A stretch of 52,184 nucleotides of DNA from an uncultured Arenicella sp. (GCA_938048185.1 CALIVT010000040.1:1-52184); one strand, 5' to 3'; positions 35,448 to 45,916 are shown, counted from the first letter of the stretch. The notes: generated by a model not told the origin, from the sequence alone. Translations and numbers: made by a program.

Positions 35448-36950
35448 TTAAGTTGTCGAATCGGTTTCTGCGTACAAGCGCTCAAGCGTCATAGACTTAC
35501 CGTTAGCGACAACCACTCTAGCGTGACTTCGATTTAAGTCTCGTGGCCGCTTTACGCCACAAGAGTTAGCAATAATTCGAATTTCCTTTTCTAGGTTTTT
35601 CAAATAGTAGGCGACACGCTCTGTTTTGTTCTCAACAACTAAGCCCTTTTGCAGATCTTTATCATGGGTAGTGATGCCGGTCGGGCAGGTGTTTTTATTG
35701 CACTGAAGGGCTTGAATACAACCCAGCGCAAACATAGGGCCGCGTGCGGTTGAAACGAAATCGGTACCAATGCATAAGGCCCAAGCAACCTCGGTCGGAT
35801 TCACCATTTTGCCCGAAGCGTTAACCTTAATTCGTTCTCTAAGGCCATGTTGTTTGAGCTTATCGACAAGCATTGGCAAACTTTCTTTAACCGACAACCC
35901 CATATCATCCATCAGCGACATTGGCGCAGCGCCGGTGCCACCATCGGCGCTGTCGACGCTAATAAAATCAGGCGCCGCCTCCAGGCCGCGTTTATTGATC
36001 GCAGTAAAAAGCTCGTCTAACCAGGCTTCACTGGAAATAACCGCCTTAAAGCCTACTGGCTTGTTCGTGACCCTGCGAACTCTCATGATCATGTCTAACA
36101 AGTCGTCACTATTATTTAATTCTGCGTGACGGTTAGGGCTTATCGCCGCTTCTCCTACGCTCAGGCCGCGAATCTCTGCGATTTCTTTGGTAACTTTCTC
36201 GCCTGGCAACATGCCCCCTTTACCGGGTTTTGCTCCTTGGCTAAGTTTAATTTCAAACATACGAACGACTTCGTGTTCGGCGATTTTAGCAAGCTTTTTA
36301 TCGGACAAGCCTCCGTCCTCAGCGCGAACACCAAATTTACCAGTACCAATTTGAAACACGATATCGCAACCGCCTTCTAAGTGATAAGGTGACAGCCCGC
36401 CTTCGCCTGTATTCATCCAGCATCCCGCTTTTTTTGCGCCATGCGACAACGCCAGAACTGCGGGTTTGGATATTGCACCAAAACTCATACCCGACACGTT
36501 AACCAAGGCGCTGCAGGTAAAAGGTTTATCGCAATAACCTTCACCTAAGGTGATTGGCTTCGGCGGTAACGATTCGTCTGTCAGCGGCGGAAACGGGGCG
36601 TTGACGAACATCACGGTGCCCTCAGGACGCAGATCACGCGTAGACCCAAAGGCAACCGTGCTGTCGATGTTCTTCGCGGCCCGATAGACCCAGGTGCGCT
36701 GGGCCCGGTTAAACGGCATTTCTTCTCGATCCATCGCAAAGAAGTACTGACGAAAAAATTCGCCAAGGTGCTCAAAGAAATATCGGAAACGACCAATTAC
36801 CGGATAATTGCGTCGAACAGTGTGCTCTTTCTGAGTGCTATCAATTATGTACAACGCCAAGATATAGAGCACGAAAACGCCGATCAGGAATACAAACAAG
36901 ACCACCGCGTAGGTTAGAAAACTACTCGCAAACGATGTTAGTGCAGACAT
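35448..36950 (-). CDS. Membrane-anchored FMN-binding glutamate-synthase-like protein
   Basis: The 500 residues carry an N-terminal membrane segment (about 8-37) and then a domain equal to the FMN/3Fe-4S synthase domain of glutamate synthase large subunit. NVSGMSFGAISKPAV, TGEGGLSPYHLEGG, ISVDSADGGTGAAP and the cysteine cluster CIQALQCNKNTCPTG are seen. The amidotransferase and GltB C-terminal domains are missing, so on its own it could not use glutamine as nitrogen donor. Relatives are widespread but their reaction is not settled. It lies after the rplQ terminator with its own promoter presumably in the 175-base gap, and converges on the pilus operon. Confidence 0.85.
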   Translation of the reverse strand: MSALTSFASSFLTYAVVLFVFLIGVFVLYILALYIIDSTQKEHTVRRNYPVIGRFRYFFEHLGEFFRQYFFAMDREEMPFNRAQRTWVYRAAKNIDSTVAFGSTRDLRPEGTVMFVNAPFPPLTDESLPPKPITLGEGYCDKPFTCSALVNVSGMSFGAISKPAVLALSHGAKKAGCWMNTGEGGLSPYHLEGGCDIVFQIGTGKFGVRAEDGGLSDKKLAKIAEHEVVRMFEIKLSQGAKPGKGGMLPGEKVTKEIAEIRGLSVGEAAISPNRHAELNNSDDLLDMIMRVRRVTNKPVGFKAVISSEAWLDELFTAINKRGLEAAPDFISVDSADGGTGAAPMSLMDDMGLSVKESLPMLVDKLKQHGLRERIKVNASGKMVNPTEVAWALCIGTDFVSTARGPMFALGCIQALQCNKNTCPTGITTHDKDLQKGLVVENKTERVAYYLKNLEKEIRIIANSCGVKRPRDLNRSHARVVVANGKSMTLERLYAETDSTT

Positions 36951-37065
36951 AAAGTATCCTCAGTGAAAACAAATTTCAGTGTACCAAGAGATTGCCTCGA
37001 AAACGCGCGTTTTACCGGTATTCAAATTTACCGATTAAGGCGGATAAACGACCAAAATTCGATTG

Positions 37066-37117
37066 CAAAAAAAAGCCCGTACTAACAAAGTAGCACGGGC
37101 TTTTTATTTTTTTTAAG
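37066..37117. terminator. Bidirectional terminator after rplQ
   Basis: AGCCCGT (37074-37080) pairs with ACGGGCT (37095-37101), extended by three more pairs past one mismatch, with a six-base loop. On the minus strand the hairpin is followed by eight T (A-run 37067-37074), and on the plus strand by a 17-base T-rich run. It ends the alpha operon. Confidence 0.92.
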
Positions 37118-37125
37118 ACATTGAC

Positions 37126-37548
37126 CTAGGCCGCAGCGTCTTCCTCATACTCTTCTTCGTCATCTTCGAATAAAGCAGCGTGTGCTTCTAAATCAAAGTC
37201 AACCAGCTGAATGTATGCCATTGGTGCGTTGTCGCCAGCACGGTTACCGCACTTTAGGATACGAGTGTAACCGCCCGGGCGGTCTTTCATTCGCTCGCCG
37301 ATCTCATCGAACAATTTCGCTACCATGTCGCGATCACGCAACTTCGCAAATGCGTTACGCTTATTCGCCAAGGTAGATTCTTTGCCAAGGGTAATGATTG
37401 GTTCGACAAACATGCGAAGCTCTTTTGCTTTGGCAACCGTGGTTTTAATTTGCTCGTGTTTAAGCAAAGAAACCATCATATTACGGAACATCGCTTGGCG
37501 ATGGCTAGAGTTTCGGTTGAACTGACGACCTGATTTTCTATGTCTCAT
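37126..37548 (-). CDS. rplQ: 50S ribosomal protein L17
   Basis: The 140 residues start [20 protein letters not shown], the L17 N-terminus. The core is normal, but the end carries an acidic tail ([10 protein letters not shown], about 128-137), making it about 13 residues longer than E. coli L17. It is the last gene of the alpha operon, 57 bases after rpoA, and is followed by the terminator at 37066-37117. Confidence 0.97.
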   Translation of the reverse strand: MRHRKSGRQFNRNSSHRQAMFRNMMVSLLKHEQIKTTVAKAKELRMFVEPIITLGKESTLANKRNAFAKLRDRDMVAKLFDEIGERMKDRPGGYTRILKCGNRAGDNAPMAYIQLVDFDLEAHAALFEDDEEEYEEDAAA

Positions 37549-37605
37549 GACAAAAACCTATCTATATCTTCTAATTAATTAAGCCTTAACAACAATTCAT
37601 CGTTA

Positions 37606-38598
37606 TTAAGAGTCGCTGTCTACGCGCAGCGCAGCTGGCGGCCAATTTTGTAACTGCATACCCAAAGACAAGCCGCGCTGAGCGAGAACGTCTTTGATCT
37701 CAGTCAATGATTTCTTACCTAGGTTTGGAGTCTTCATCAACTCTACTTCCGAACGTAATACTAAATCACCGATGTAGTAAATGCTTTCCGCTTTCAAACA
37801 GTTTGCTGAACGAACCGTTAGCTCTAATTCGTCTACTGGACGAAGCAATACCGGATCTACTTCTGGTTCTTTCTCTTCCAAGGTAACTGCCGCAATCTCT
37901 TCTAAGTTTACGAACACTTGAATTTGTTGACTTAGTGCAGTTGCTGCCTTACGGATAGCGTCTTCTGGGTCGATTGTACCGTTGGTTTCAATCTTCAGAG
38001 TTAGCTTGTCTAAGTCAGTACGTTGTTCAACACGAGCATCGTCAACCGAATAGGCTACTTTTAGCACAGGGCTGTAAGTCGCGTCGAGTTGCATTAGCCC
38101 AATTTCTTTATCTTCAGTGTCGCTTTTGCGTGCTTCAGATAACTGGTAACCACGGCCACTGCGAACAGTGAGTTCCGCGTGAAACTTAGCGTCTTTCGAC
38201 AGGTGCGCAATTACGTGATCTGGGTTAGCAATCTCAACGTCTTGAACAGTTTGAATATCGCCGGCCTTTAATACGCCTTCGCCATTCGCACTCAGAGTCA
38301 ATGTTACCGCTTCGTCGAATTCTTTCTTGATGGCTACGCCTTTCAAGTTCAACAAAATATCGATAACGTCTTCTTGCACGCCTTCAATTGAAGAGTACTC
38401 ATGCAATACGCCATCGATTTTAACTTCAGTGATGGCCGCACCTGGAATACAAGAAAGCAAGATGCGACGTAACGCATTGCCTAAGGTATAGCCAAAACCG
38501 CGCTCTAGTGGCTCGATAACAACCTTAGAACGTGTTCCGTCTTCAGTGTTTACGTCTACAAAGCGAGGCGTTAATAGTGGTGAAATAGTATCTGACAT
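37606..38598 (-). CDS. rpoA: RNA polymerase alpha subunit
   Basis: The 330 residues cover both domains. The N-terminal dimerisation domain has [17 protein letters not shown]. The C-terminal DNA- and activator-contacting domain has [16 protein letters not shown] (with the UP-element arginine) and [14 protein letters not shown]. It is one residue longer than E. coli RpoA. It sits between rpsD and rplQ; the 194-base gap before it is unusually structured. Confidence 0.98.
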   Translation of the reverse strand: MSDTISPLLTPRFVDVNTEDGTRSKVVIEPLERGFGYTLGNALRRILLSCIPGAAITEVKIDGVLHEYSSIEGVQEDVIDILLNLKGVAIKKEFDEAVTLTLSANGEGVLKAGDIQTVQDVEIANPDHVIAHLSKDAKFHAELTVRSGRGYQLSEARKSDTEDKEIGLMQLDATYSPVLKVAYSVDDARVEQRTDLDKLTLKIETNGTIDPEDAIRKAATALSQQIQVFVNLEEIAAVTLEEKEPEVDPVLLRPVDELELTVRSANCLKAESIYYIGDLVLRSEVELMKTPNLGKKSLTEIKDVLAQRGLSLGMQLQNWPPAALRVDSDS

Positions 38599-38676
38599 GT
38601 TGGGCTGTCTCCAGTTATTTACCGAACCCTCTGGCGGGAAGCGGTTAAATGATTAATGTCGTAAAAATTTTTTCCC

Positions 38677-38710
38677 TAAGGCTCTGATGCTATTGAAACA
38701 CAGAGCCTTA
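38677..38710 (-). terminator. Hairpin between rpsD and rpoA
   Basis: TAAGGCTCTG (38677-38686) and CAGAGCCTTA (38701-38710) form a perfect ten-base inverted repeat with a 14-base loop. On the minus strand it is followed by AGGGAAAAAATTTTTAC, a poor T-run, so attenuation or RNA processing ahead of rpoA is as likely as termination. Confidence 0.55.
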
Positions 38711-38719
38711 AGATGCTTT

Positions 38720-38792
38720 GAGCCTTCAGCTTATCGTTAGCCTTCAGCGTATAATCGAGCCTTCAGCTTATCGTTAGCCTTCAGCGTATAAA
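38720..38792. repeat. Tandem 37-bp direct repeat beside the rpsD stop
   Basis: A 37-base unit beginning GAGCCTTCAGCTTATCG occurs at 38720-38756 and again from 38757, ending at the rpsD stop codon. Each unit itself contains AGCCTTCAGC twice, about 18-20 bases apart, giving four copies in all. It looks like a recent slippage or duplication product. Confidence 0.85.
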
Positions 38793-39416
38793 TTACTTAG
38801 AGTAAAGTGCTACAACCAGTGACTCATCAATATCGGCTGACAATTCGCTACGCTGAGGGGCCGCTTTAAAAACGCCTTTCTTGTTAGCGACTTCAACTGA
38901 ACACCAATCGGGCAGACCAATTTGCTCGGCAATTTCAAGCGCCGCGCCAATACGCAACTGCTTTTTAGCTTTGTCACGAATCTCGATTTCATCGCCAGCG
39001 TTCACGTTGAACGAAGGGATGTTTACGATCTTGCCGTTCACTTTGATTGATTTATGGCTTACTAACTGGCGAGCCTCTGCGCGTGTTACCGCGAAGCCCA
39101 TGCGATATACCACGTTGTCTAAACGACACTCTAGAAGCGTCAACAAGTTCTCACCTGTCGAACCCTTAACACGTGCAGCTTCTGCGTAGTAAGAACGGAA
39201 TTTTTTCTCTAGCACGCCATACATACGACGTAGCTTTTGTTTCTCACGCAATTGCGTGCCGTAAACACTGACTCGTGGGCGACGTGCTTGGGCGCTTTGG
39301 CCTGGCACTTTATCAATTTTACATTTTGATTCTAACGAACGTGCGGGGCTTTTAAGGAAAAGGTCCGTGCCCTCGCGGCGCGCCAACTTACAGGTTGGGC
39401 CAATATATCTTGCCAT
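38793..39416 (-). CDS. rpsD: 30S ribosomal protein S4
   Basis: The 207 residues match S4: start [23 protein letters not shown], the S4 RNA-binding domain (about 97-160) with [24 protein letters not shown], and the usual C-terminus. In gammaproteobacteria S4 binds the alpha-operon leader and represses its own operon; a candidate leader lies upstream of rpsM here. Confidence 0.97.
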   Translation of the reverse strand: MARYIGPTCKLARREGTDLFLKSPARSLESKCKIDKVPGQSAQARRPRVSVYGTQLREKQKLRRMYGVLEKKFRSYYAEAARVKGSTGENLLTLLECRLDNVVYRMGFAVTRAEARQLVSHKSIKVNGKIVNIPSFNVNAGDEIEIRDKAKKQLRIGAALEIAEQIGLPDWCSVEVANKKGVFKAAPQRSELSADIDESLVVALYSK

Positions 39417-39561
39417 TGTATTTTCTCTAGTCTGTTTAGTGTTGCTCTTACCTTTGTGTGACTAATTAGCGTCAGCCTGTGGCTCATGTCGCTTAATGCG
39501 ACCGATATTAGACTGTATGTCTCGCGTGCGAAACTAAACTAAAAACACAAAAGTAAACGGG

Positions 39562-39954
39562 TTATACGCGACGCTTCTTAGAAGGGCGACAACCATTGTG
39601 TGGAATAGGCGTAACGTCGGTAATTTGAGTTACTTCGAAACCACAATTATTTAATGCACGAACCGCCGACTCACGACCAGGGCCAGGGCCCTTAACGCGA
39701 ACTTCTAGATTCTTCATACCAAAATCTTGGGCCATTTTGCCACAACGATCAGCGGCTACTTGAGCAGCGAAAGGAGTGCTCTTACGTGAACCACGGAAAC
39801 CAGAGCCACCCGCAGTCGCCCAGCATAATGCATTGCCGTGACGATCACTGATTGTGACGATGGTGTTATTGAAAGAAGCTTGAATGTGGGCAATGCCATC
39901 AACAATATGCTTTTTAACTTTCTTCTTGGTCTTACTACTACTTGGTTTAGCCAT
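39562..39954 (-). CDS. rpsK: 30S ribosomal protein S11
   Basis: The 130 residues are diagnostic of S11: [43 protein letters not shown] and the C-terminal [10 protein letters not shown], seen here in pieces across the protein. It lies 68 bases after rpsM. The 145-base gap to rpsD is longer than usual and holds a GTCGC/GCGAC hairpin near 39488-39502. Confidence 0.97.
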   Translation of the reverse strand: MAKPSSSKTKKKVKKHIVDGIAHIQASFNNTIVTISDRHGNALCWATAGGSGFRGSRKSTPFAAQVAADRCGKMAQDFGMKNLEVRVKGPGPGRESAVRALNNCGFEVTQITDVTPIPHNGCRPSKKRRV

Positions 39955-40022
39955 TTTTAACTCTCAAAAACAGGTCTCTTATCAACCCTACTGTTTATTA
40001 GTAGAACGATAGAAGCTGGCGC

Positions 40023-40379
40023 TTAGCGCTTGATAGGTTTACGTGGACCCTTACGAGTACGCGCATTAGTTTTAGTACGTTGGCCGCGCAACGGCAACCC
40101 ACGACGATGACGAAGACCACGGAAGCAACCTAAGTCCATCAAACGCTTGATGTTCATAGAAACTTCACGACGAAGGTCACCTTCTACTTCAAACTTGGCA
40201 ACTTCAGCACGTAGCTTTTCAGCTTCAGCCTCTGTCAACGCGCTTACTTTAGTAGAACGGTCGATACCAGCCGCATCACAAATAGCTTGCGAGCGTGTCT
40301 TACCGATGCCAAAAATAGCCATTAGGCCAATTTCAACATGTTTATGTGATGGTAGGTTAATACCTGCAATACGTGCCAC
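40023..40379 (-). CDS. rpsM: 30S ribosomal protein S13
   Basis: The 118 residues equal the E. coli length; [19 protein letters not shown] and [21 protein letters not shown] are diagnostic. The start codon is GTG (40377-40379) with GGAG eight bases upstream. As far as I recall the E. coli rpsM start is also GUG and lies in the S4-binding pseudoknot, so the rare start may be part of translational control. It is the first gene of the alpha operon. Confidence 0.97.
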   Translation of the reverse strand: MARIAGINLPSHKHVEIGLMAIFGIGKTRSQAICDAAGIDRSTKVSALTEAEAEKLRAEVAKFEVEGDLRREVSMNIKRLMDLGCFRGLRHRRGLPLRGQRTKTNARTRKGPRKPIKR

Positions 40380-40717
40380 TATGGTGTCTCCGGATGCGTT
40401 TTCTTCTTAACGCCAGCAAACTAAGGGCTTGCCGACAAATTCTTGTTACTTTCCAGCTATGCCCGAAAGGCGCGCTAGAATACTGTTTAGAGTCTTAGAA
40501 AGCAACCAATAATGCTCAAATTATCAAGCATTTGTGTTGTTCTAGTACTCCTTTTCTTTTTACCGTATATGTACAGATTTTAAGTTTAGTTGGTTTAGAT
40601 TTTGGTCTCAGGCTAGGCAAAAACATAAAGAGAAGCGGAGCGTGCTGTAGCACGTGAGCATTCTCGATTGCTTTTAACGACGCATGTGATCAAAAGATGA
40701 ACCAAATCAACCTAAAA
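40380..40717 (-). promoter_or_regulatory. Alpha-operon leader with long foldback
   Basis: These 338 bases hold no gene. Directly after the rpmJ stop the minus-strand RNA can fold back: 40585-40596 pairs with 40703-40715, with one bulge and one wobble. An inner hairpin of CGTGC/GCACG (40641-40654) with a TGTA-type loop sits within GAGAA/TTCTC arms (40630-40665) and is followed by T-rich RNA, so it may end the spc operon. Nearer rpsM, AATGCT/AGCATT arms and a weak promoter candidate (40500-40505 and 40477-40482, 17-base spacer) are seen. This is where an S4-responsive leader is expected. Confidence 0.5.
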
Positions 40718-40831
40718 TTAGCCTTGGCGTTGTTTATGACGTGGATCCGTACAGATCACGCGCACAACACCCTTGCGACGAATAACTTTACAGTTACGGC
40801 AGATTTTTTTTACTGATGCACGAACTTTCAT
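40718..40831 (-). CDS. rpmJ: 50S ribosomal protein L36
   Basis: This short gene of 37 codons plus stop begins [20 protein letters not shown]. It keeps the zinc ligands C11, C14, C27 and H32, so it is the zinc-binding (C+) form. AGGT lies nine bases before the ATG. It is the last gene of the spc operon, 39 bases after secY. Confidence 0.97.
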   Translation of the reverse strand: MKVRASVKKICRNCKVIRRKGVVRVICTDPRHKQRQG

Positions 40832-40870
40832 AATTTACCTCAGAACGTTAGTTCTCTTTACTCTAGTATC

Positions 40871-42232
40871 TCAACGACGGCGCTTACGGCCGCTGCCAGA
40901 CTTACCGGTTAAGTTTGTCTTTTTCATTAAGCTTTCATATTGCTGTGACATTAAATGAGACTGAACTTGCCCCATTAAATCCATGATTACGACAACAATA
41001 ATAAGCAATGATGTGCCGCCAAAATAAAATGGCACATTGTAGTTAACGATCAACAGCTCGGGTAGCAAGCATACAATCGCTAGATAGATAGCACCAACCA
41101 AGGTCAACTTGGAAACAACGCCATCAATATAACGCGCAGTTTGCTGACCTGGGCGTATGCCCGGCACAAACGCACCTTGTTTTTTTAAGTTTTCAGCAAT
41201 TTCTTTCGGGTCAAACGTCAACGCCGTGTAGAAGAACGCGAAGAACAAAATCATACCAATATACAACGCGGTATAAAGTAACTCGCCAGGCTGCATCTTA
41301 GTGGAAATGTCACGTAACACACCCGCAACACCGGTGGCCGACTCATTGCCAAAAAAACCGACCAAGCTCGCTGGGAACAAAATAATACTCGACGCGAAGA
41401 TCGGCGGGATCACACCGGCCATGTTCATCTTCAACGGAAAATACGAGCTTGGTGCCTGCATTACTTTGTTGCCACGTTGTTGGCGCGCGTAATTGACAGT
41501 CAAACGACGTTGACCACGCTCAACAAAGACCACAAACGCAGTCACAGCGACCACCGCTACCAATAAGAACACAACAAACAATGGCTGAAATTCACCGCTG
41601 TTAGCGAGCTCAATAGTGCCACCGATTGCGCTTGGCAAGCCGGCAACGATCCCTGCGAAAATGATAAGCGACATGCCATTACCAATACCACGTTCCGTGA
41701 TTTGCTCGCCGAGCCACACTAAGAACATGGTGCCTGCAACAAGCGCTAACACGCAGATGATCGTAAATTGCATACCGGTGATCAATGTCACCGGAACACC
41801 GTTGGCACTCTGCGCTTGAACGGTACTGGCCACACCAATCGCTTGGAACGTGGCTAAAACAACTGCGGCGTACTTAGTCCACTTTTGAATCTTACGACGA
41901 CCGGCCTCACCTTCTGCCTTGATCTGCTTCATGCGCGGCTCAACAGCCGTTAACATTTGCATAATGATCGAGGCTGAAATGTAAGGCATCACGCCTAACG
42001 CCATCACTGACAAGCGGCTAAGTGCGCCGCCCGAAAACATATTCAAAACGTCGAGGATAGACCCTCGATTTTGCTCAAATAAAGCAGAAATCGCTATCGG
42101 ATCTACCCCGGGCACCGGAATATGAGTACCAATGCGATAGACAACGAACGCAGCCAATACGAAACCAATTCGTGACCACAGTTCTTTTAGTTTTCCTGAC
42201 CCAGCAAGGGCTGCAGCTTGTTCGCGTGACAT
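40871..42232 (-). CDS. secY: Sec translocon subunit SecY
   Basis: The 453 residues form ten membrane spans; diagnostic text includes [15 protein letters not shown] near the N-terminus, [38 protein letters not shown] and [12 protein letters not shown]. It is the protein-conducting channel of the inner membrane. The C-terminus ([15 protein letters not shown]) is basic and slightly longer than in E. coli. The position between rplO and rpmJ is standard. Confidence 0.98.
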   Translation of the reverse strand: MSREQAAALAGSGKLKELWSRIGFVLAAFVVYRIGTHIPVPGVDPIAISALFEQNRGSILDVLNMFSGGALSRLSVMALGVMPYISASIIMQMLTAVEPRMKQIKAEGEAGRRKIQKWTKYAAVVLATFQAIGVASTVQAQSANGVPVTLITGMQFTIICVLALVAGTMFLVWLGEQITERGIGNGMSLIIFAGIVAGLPSAIGGTIELANSGEFQPLFVVFLLVAVVAVTAFVVFVERGQRRLTVNYARQQRGNKVMQAPSSYFPLKMNMAGVIPPIFASSIILFPASLVGFFGNESATGVAGVLRDISTKMQPGELLYTALYIGMILFFAFFYTALTFDPKEIAENLKKQGAFVPGIRPGQQTARYIDGVVSKLTLVGAIYLAIVCLLPELLIVNYNVPFYFGGTSLLIIVVVIMDLMGQVQSHLMSQQYESLMKKTNLTGKSGSGRKRRR

Positions 42233-42342
42233 TATTTAATCCTAAGCTCTTAAAACTAAGCGTTTAAAGTAAGTATCGTAATAGCTTTATTGGGACTCAA
42301 CGGCAACTTAAAAGGTTTCGATAACACTAATACCTTTAGGTA

Positions 42343-42777
42343 CTAGCCTTCAACCTTACCGCCAGCCGCTTCAATCGCTGCTTTGGCACCTTGAGTTGCG
42401 CCAACACCCTGAAGCGTTACCGCTTTAGTCAACTCACCAGAAAGAACAACTTTGGCACGCAGCTGACCGGCATTCATTAAGCCAGCTTTACGTAATGCGG
42501 CCAAATCAACCGTCTCGCCTTCAACTAAGTTTAACTCGTGCAAACGAATTTCAGCCATAGTCTTAGCCATTTGTGAGCGAAAACCACGCTTAGGCAAACG
42601 GCGCTGAAGCGGCATTTGACCACCTTCAAAACCGATTTGGACTTTACCGCCAGTACGCGATTTTTGACCTTTATGGCCTCGACCAGCCGTTTTGCCAGTA
42701 CCTGAACCAATACCGCGACCGACACGCTTGCGCGCGTGCTTAGCACCTTCGGCAGGTTTAATTGTATTTAAACGCAT
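42343..42777 (-). CDS. rplO: 50S ribosomal protein L15
   Basis: The 144 residues equal E. coli L15. The N-terminus [20 protein letters not shown] and the glycine/lysine-rich [10 protein letters not shown] are diagnostic. It begins four bases after rpmD. The 110-base gap before secY holds a small TACCT/AGGTA inverted repeat next to the stop. Confidence 0.97.
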   Translation of the reverse strand: MRLNTIKPAEGAKHARKRVGRGIGSGTGKTAGRGHKGQKSRTGGKVQIGFEGGQMPLQRRLPKRGFRSQMAKTMAEIRLHELNLVEGETVDLAALRKAGLMNAGQLRAKVVLSGELTKAVTLQGVGATQGAKAAIEAAGGKVEG

Positions 42778-42781
42778 TGTC

Positions 42782-42970
42782 TTATACCTCTTCTGTTTTT
42801 AGAAGGTAAGAAACTTTGTTAATCATGCCACGGTTTTCAGGGGTATCAATTACCTCAACCGTGTGATGCATGCGACGTAAACCTAAGCCTTTCACGCACG
42901 CCATGTGCTTTGCACCGCGACCGAACATGCTCTTAACCAAGGTTACTTTGATTTTCTTTTCGTTAGCCAT
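42782..42970 (-). CDS. rpmD: 50S ribosomal protein L30
   Basis: The 62 residues are in the bacterial short form. [19 protein letters not shown] and [20 protein letters not shown] match L30. It lies between rpsE and rplO in the spc operon, 40 bases after rpsE. Confidence 0.96.
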   Translation of the reverse strand: MANEKKIKVTLVKSMFGRGAKHMACVKGLGLRRMHHTVEVIDTPENRGMINKVSYLLKTEEV

Positions 42971-43010
42971 TTGTCTATACCGAATTTATTTTGAAGTAAA
43001 CGCTGTGCGC

Positions 43011-43532
43011 TTACTCCATAATTTCTTTAACTGACTTACCGCGTTTCGCAGCAACTGACGCAGGGCTGTTGATAGAACGCAAACCTTTAATCGTTGCGCG
43101 AACAACGTTTACCGGGTTGGTTGAACCAATACACTTTGCCAATACATCTTTAACACCAGCGGCTTCGAACACGGCACGCATAGTACCACCTGCGATGATG
43201 CCCGTACCTTCAGAAGCAGGGCGCATGACAACGGTAGAACCGGCATGAGTCGCAACTACTGGGTATTGCAATGTTCCGCCAACCAAATGAACTTTCTTCA
43301 TTTCACGTCGACCTGATTCCATCGCTTTCGATACAGCCAAGGGCACCTCTTTAGACTTGCCGCGGCCAATGCCGATGCTGCCTTTACCGTCGCCGACTAC
43401 CGTCAACGCAGAGAAACCGAAAATTCGACCACCTTTTACTACTTTCGCGACACGACGTACGTTAATAAGTTGCTCTAGGCTCTCATCAACAGGTTCGCGG
43501 TCATTGCGATTATTTCTTTTTGGACCAGCCAT
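43011..43532 (-). CDS. rpsE: 30S ribosomal protein S5
   Basis: The 173 residues carry the double-stranded-RNA-binding N-terminal domain ([20 protein letters not shown]) and the C-terminal domain with [19 protein letters not shown]. The start lies 32 bases after rplR. It is about six residues longer than in E. coli, at the N-terminus. Confidence 0.97.
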   Translation of the reverse strand: MAGPKRNNRNDREPVDESLEQLINVRRVAKVVKGGRIFGFSALTVVGDGKGSIGIGRGKSKEVPLAVSKAMESGRREMKKVHLVGGTLQYPVVATHAGSTVVMRPASEGTGIIAGGTMRAVFEAAGVKDVLAKCIGSTNPVNVVRATIKGLRSINSPASVAAKRGKSVKEIME

Positions 43533-43564
43533 TATTTTATCTCCTAAGACCCTGAAAGGCTCCG

Positions 43565-43921
43565 TTACAGCTTAAGGCCAGCTTCGCGAGCGGCTTCAGC
43601 TAGTGCTTTTACGCGACCGTGGTAACGAAAACCAGATCGATCGAAGGCGACTGTATCTACACCAGCTTTCTTAGCTAGTTCAGCGATTTGCTTACCAACT
43701 AGGGCCGCTGCATCACAGTTGCTTGTATTTTTAGCTTCTTTCTTGATGCCGGCGTCTAGGGTTGACGTTGCCGCCAACACCTTACCACCAGTCTCATCAA
43801 TAACTTGAGCGTAGATGTGCTGCGAAGTGCGGTGTACGCTCAAACGAGTGACACCTTGACGAGCAATCTTTGCGCGTAATTTCTTAGCGCGACGCAGACG
43901 AGCTTGTTTCTTATCTTTCAT
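43565..43921 (-). CDS. rplR: 50S ribosomal protein L18
   Basis: The 118 residues match L18, the 5S rRNA binder: [20 protein letters not shown] and [20 protein letters not shown]. It begins 12 bases after rplF. Confidence 0.97.
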   Translation of the reverse strand: MKDKKQARLRRAKKLRAKIARQGVTRLSVHRTSQHIYAQVIDETGGKVLAATSTLDAGIKKEAKNTSNCDAAALVGKQIAELAKKAGVDTVAFDRSGFRYHGRVKALAEAAREAGLKL

Positions 43922-43933
43922 CTTATACTCCGC

Positions 43934-44467
43934 TTACTTCTTCTTAGCTTGCTTACGCAATACATATTCATCTGAATAACGTACACCCTTACCTTTATAA
44001 GGTTCAGGTTTACGGTATGCGCGAATTTCAGCAGCAACTTGGCCGACTTTCTGCTTGTCGATGCCGCTGACAACAATCTCTGTGTTGCTCGGAGTCTCGA
44101 CCTTAATACCGTCACGGACTTCATAGACAACAGGGTGCGAGAAGCCTAGCGTCAAGTTCAGTTTTTGACCTTGAGCTTGTGCACGATAACCAACACCAAT
44201 AATAGTGAGCTTTTTCTCAAAGCCTTCAGTAACACCCGTAACCATATTATTGATCAACGCGCGCGTGGTACCCGCTAGGGCAACCGCGTTTTTGCTGGTG
44301 TTATTAGCTGAAACTTTCAGTTCCGCTTCCTCTTGAGCTACTGAGACAAGGTCGTGGACGTTCCACTCTAACTCGCCTTTCGCTCCTTTCACCTTTACTA
44401 ACTGACCATTCAGCGTCGCTTCGACGCCTTTTGGTAAGCTGACCGGTGCATTTGCAATTCTAGACAT
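43934..44467 (-). CDS. rplF: 50S ribosomal protein L6
   Basis: The 177 residues equal E. coli L6. It has the two duplicated domains, with MSRIANAPVSLPKGVEATL at the start and PEPYKGKGVRYSDEYVLRK at the end. It lies 96 bases after rpsH. Confidence 0.97.
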   Translation of the reverse strand: MSRIANAPVSLPKGVEATLNGQLVKVKGAKGELEWNVHDLVSVAQEEAELKVSANNTSKNAVALAGTTRALINNMVTGVTEGFEKKLTIIGVGYRAQAQGQKLNLTLGFSHPVVYEVRDGIKVETPSNTEIVVSGIDKQKVGQVAAEIRAYRKPEPYKGKGVRYSDEYVLRKQAKKK

Positions 44468-44563
44468 TTTGTATTCTCTATTAATGCAGCTTCGGCTTTA
44501 TTGCCTTAGCTTACTTAATTCGTTTATAAGCCCTAACGACTCTCAATATATTGAGCTTAGACT

Positions 44564-44956
44564 CTACGTCACTGAGCAAAGAACTTCGCCACCAACACCC
44601 GCACTGCGAGCAGCGCGGTCGGTCATGATGCCTTTGCTAGTAGAAATAATCGCAACACCCAAACCACCATTTACTTTTGGTAGCTCCGCTGCGCTCTTAT
44701 ACACACGCAACCCAGGCTTGCTGACACGTTGAATCTGCTCAATTACTGGAGCGCCTTCGTAGTACTTCAATTTGATAGTTAAAGATGGCTTGCCTTCTTC
44801 AACTGTTGCATCGAAATCTTCGATGTAACCTTCTTCTTTTAAAACCTTAGCAATCGCTGCTTTAATCTTCGAACCGGGCATGGTCAAAGCGATTTTCTCA
44901 GCGTGGTGCGCGTTGCGGATGCGAGTTAGTAGATCCGCGATTGGGTCAGTCATCAT
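44564..44956 (-). CDS. rpsH: 30S ribosomal protein S8
   Basis: The 130 residues equal E. coli S8. [20 protein letters not shown] and the C-terminal [20 protein letters not shown] are diagnostic. In E. coli S8 represses the spc operon by binding near the rplE start; no such site was tested here. Confidence 0.97.
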   Translation of the reverse strand: MMTDPIADLLTRIRNAHHAEKIALTMPGSKIKAAIAKVLKEEGYIEDFDATVEEGKPSLTIKLKYYEGAPVIEQIQRVSKPGLRVYKSAAELPKVNGGLGVAIISTSKGIMTDRAARSAGVGGEVLCSVT

Positions 44957-45054
44957 AATGGTGTACCGTTTTAATCTGTTGTACTTAAAGCTCTAAAACG
45001 TATTCAACGTTTATACTTAAGTGTTATGTACTAAAAATGTCGTGGAGTTCGAAC

Positions 45055-45360
45055 TTACCAGCTCGCTTTCACTACACCTGGCGCTTGGCCTTTAAGAATT
45101 ACTTCACGTAGCTTGTTACGGCTTAAACCGAACTTACGATAGTAACCGTGTGGGCGACCAGTCAAACCGCAGCGATTACGCTGACGCATCTTAGCCGAAT
45201 CACGCGGTAACTTTTGTAAAGCCATCATCGCAGCCCATTTATCATCGTACTCAACTTCAGGGTTGGCAACGATTTCACGCAATTCGTCACGACGCGCTTG
45301 GTAACGGTTATTAAGTTTCGTGCGTTTTACATCACGAGCGATCATAGATTTCTTAGCCAT
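45055..45360 (-). CDS. rpsN: 30S ribosomal protein S14
   Basis: The start is ATG 45360 ([16 protein letters not shown]), 13 bases after rplE; the open frame extends upstream into rplE but that is not coding. The 101 residues make it the long form without the zinc C-x2-C pairs. [20 protein letters not shown] is diagnostic. Confidence 0.97.
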   Translation of the reverse strand: MAKKSMIARDVKRTKLNNRYQARRDELREIVANPEVEYDDKWAAMMALQKLPRDSAKMRQRNRCGLTGRPHGYYRKFGLSRNKLREVILKGQAPGVVKASW

Positions 45361-45373
45361 AGCTGTAGTCTCT

Positions 45374-45916
45374 TTATTTAGTCTTAAGAGGAAAATTAAA
45401 TCCGCGCAACAATGCTTCGGCTTCCTCGTTATTAGCAGCGCTAGTAGTGATGGTGATATCCATACCGCGCAGTGCATCAACTTTATCGTATTCAATTTCA
45501 GGGAACACAATTTGCTCTTTCAAGCCGAACGTATAGTTACCACGACCGTCGAATGACTTTAGGTTTAAACCTCGAAAGTCACGAATACGCGGAATAGCAA
45601 CCGATACCAAACGATCAAAAAAGTCATACATACGATCACGTCGAAGGTTAACCTTCGCGCCGATTGGCCAACCATCACGAATTTTAAAACCCGCAACCGA
45701 TTTACGCGCCAAGGTAACTACCGGCTTTTGGCCTGTAATTTGCACTAGGTCGGCAACTGCACTTTCGATAATTTTTTTGTTACCAACTGCTTCGCCCAAA
45801 CCCATGTTGATCGAAATCATGGTGATGCGAGGCACTTGCATAGCGCTCGAAAATTGGAACTTCTCTTGCAATTGTGGAACCACGTTCTTCACGTAATGTT
45901 CTTGCATTCTATTCAT
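45374..45916 (-). CDS. rplE: 50S ribosomal protein L5
   Basis: The 180 residues are one longer than E. coli L5. [34 protein letters not shown] and the closing RGFNFPLK are diagnostic. An ATG nine bases after the annotated one is an alternative start. It lies 58 bases after rplX. Confidence 0.97.
   Translation of the reverse strand: MNRMQEHYVKNVVPQLQEKFQFSSAMQVPRITMISINMGLGEAVGNKKIIESAVADLVQITGQKPVVTLARKSVAGFKIRDGWPIGAKVNLRRDRMYDFFDRLVSVAIPRIRDFRGLNLKSFDGRGNYTFGLKEQIVFPEIEYDKVDALRGMDITITTSAANNEEAEALLRGFNFPLKTK

Noticed and set aside
45361-45510. N-terminal extension of rpsN
   Set aside because: The frame is open but overlaps rplE and the S14 text starts at MAKKS with proper spacing.
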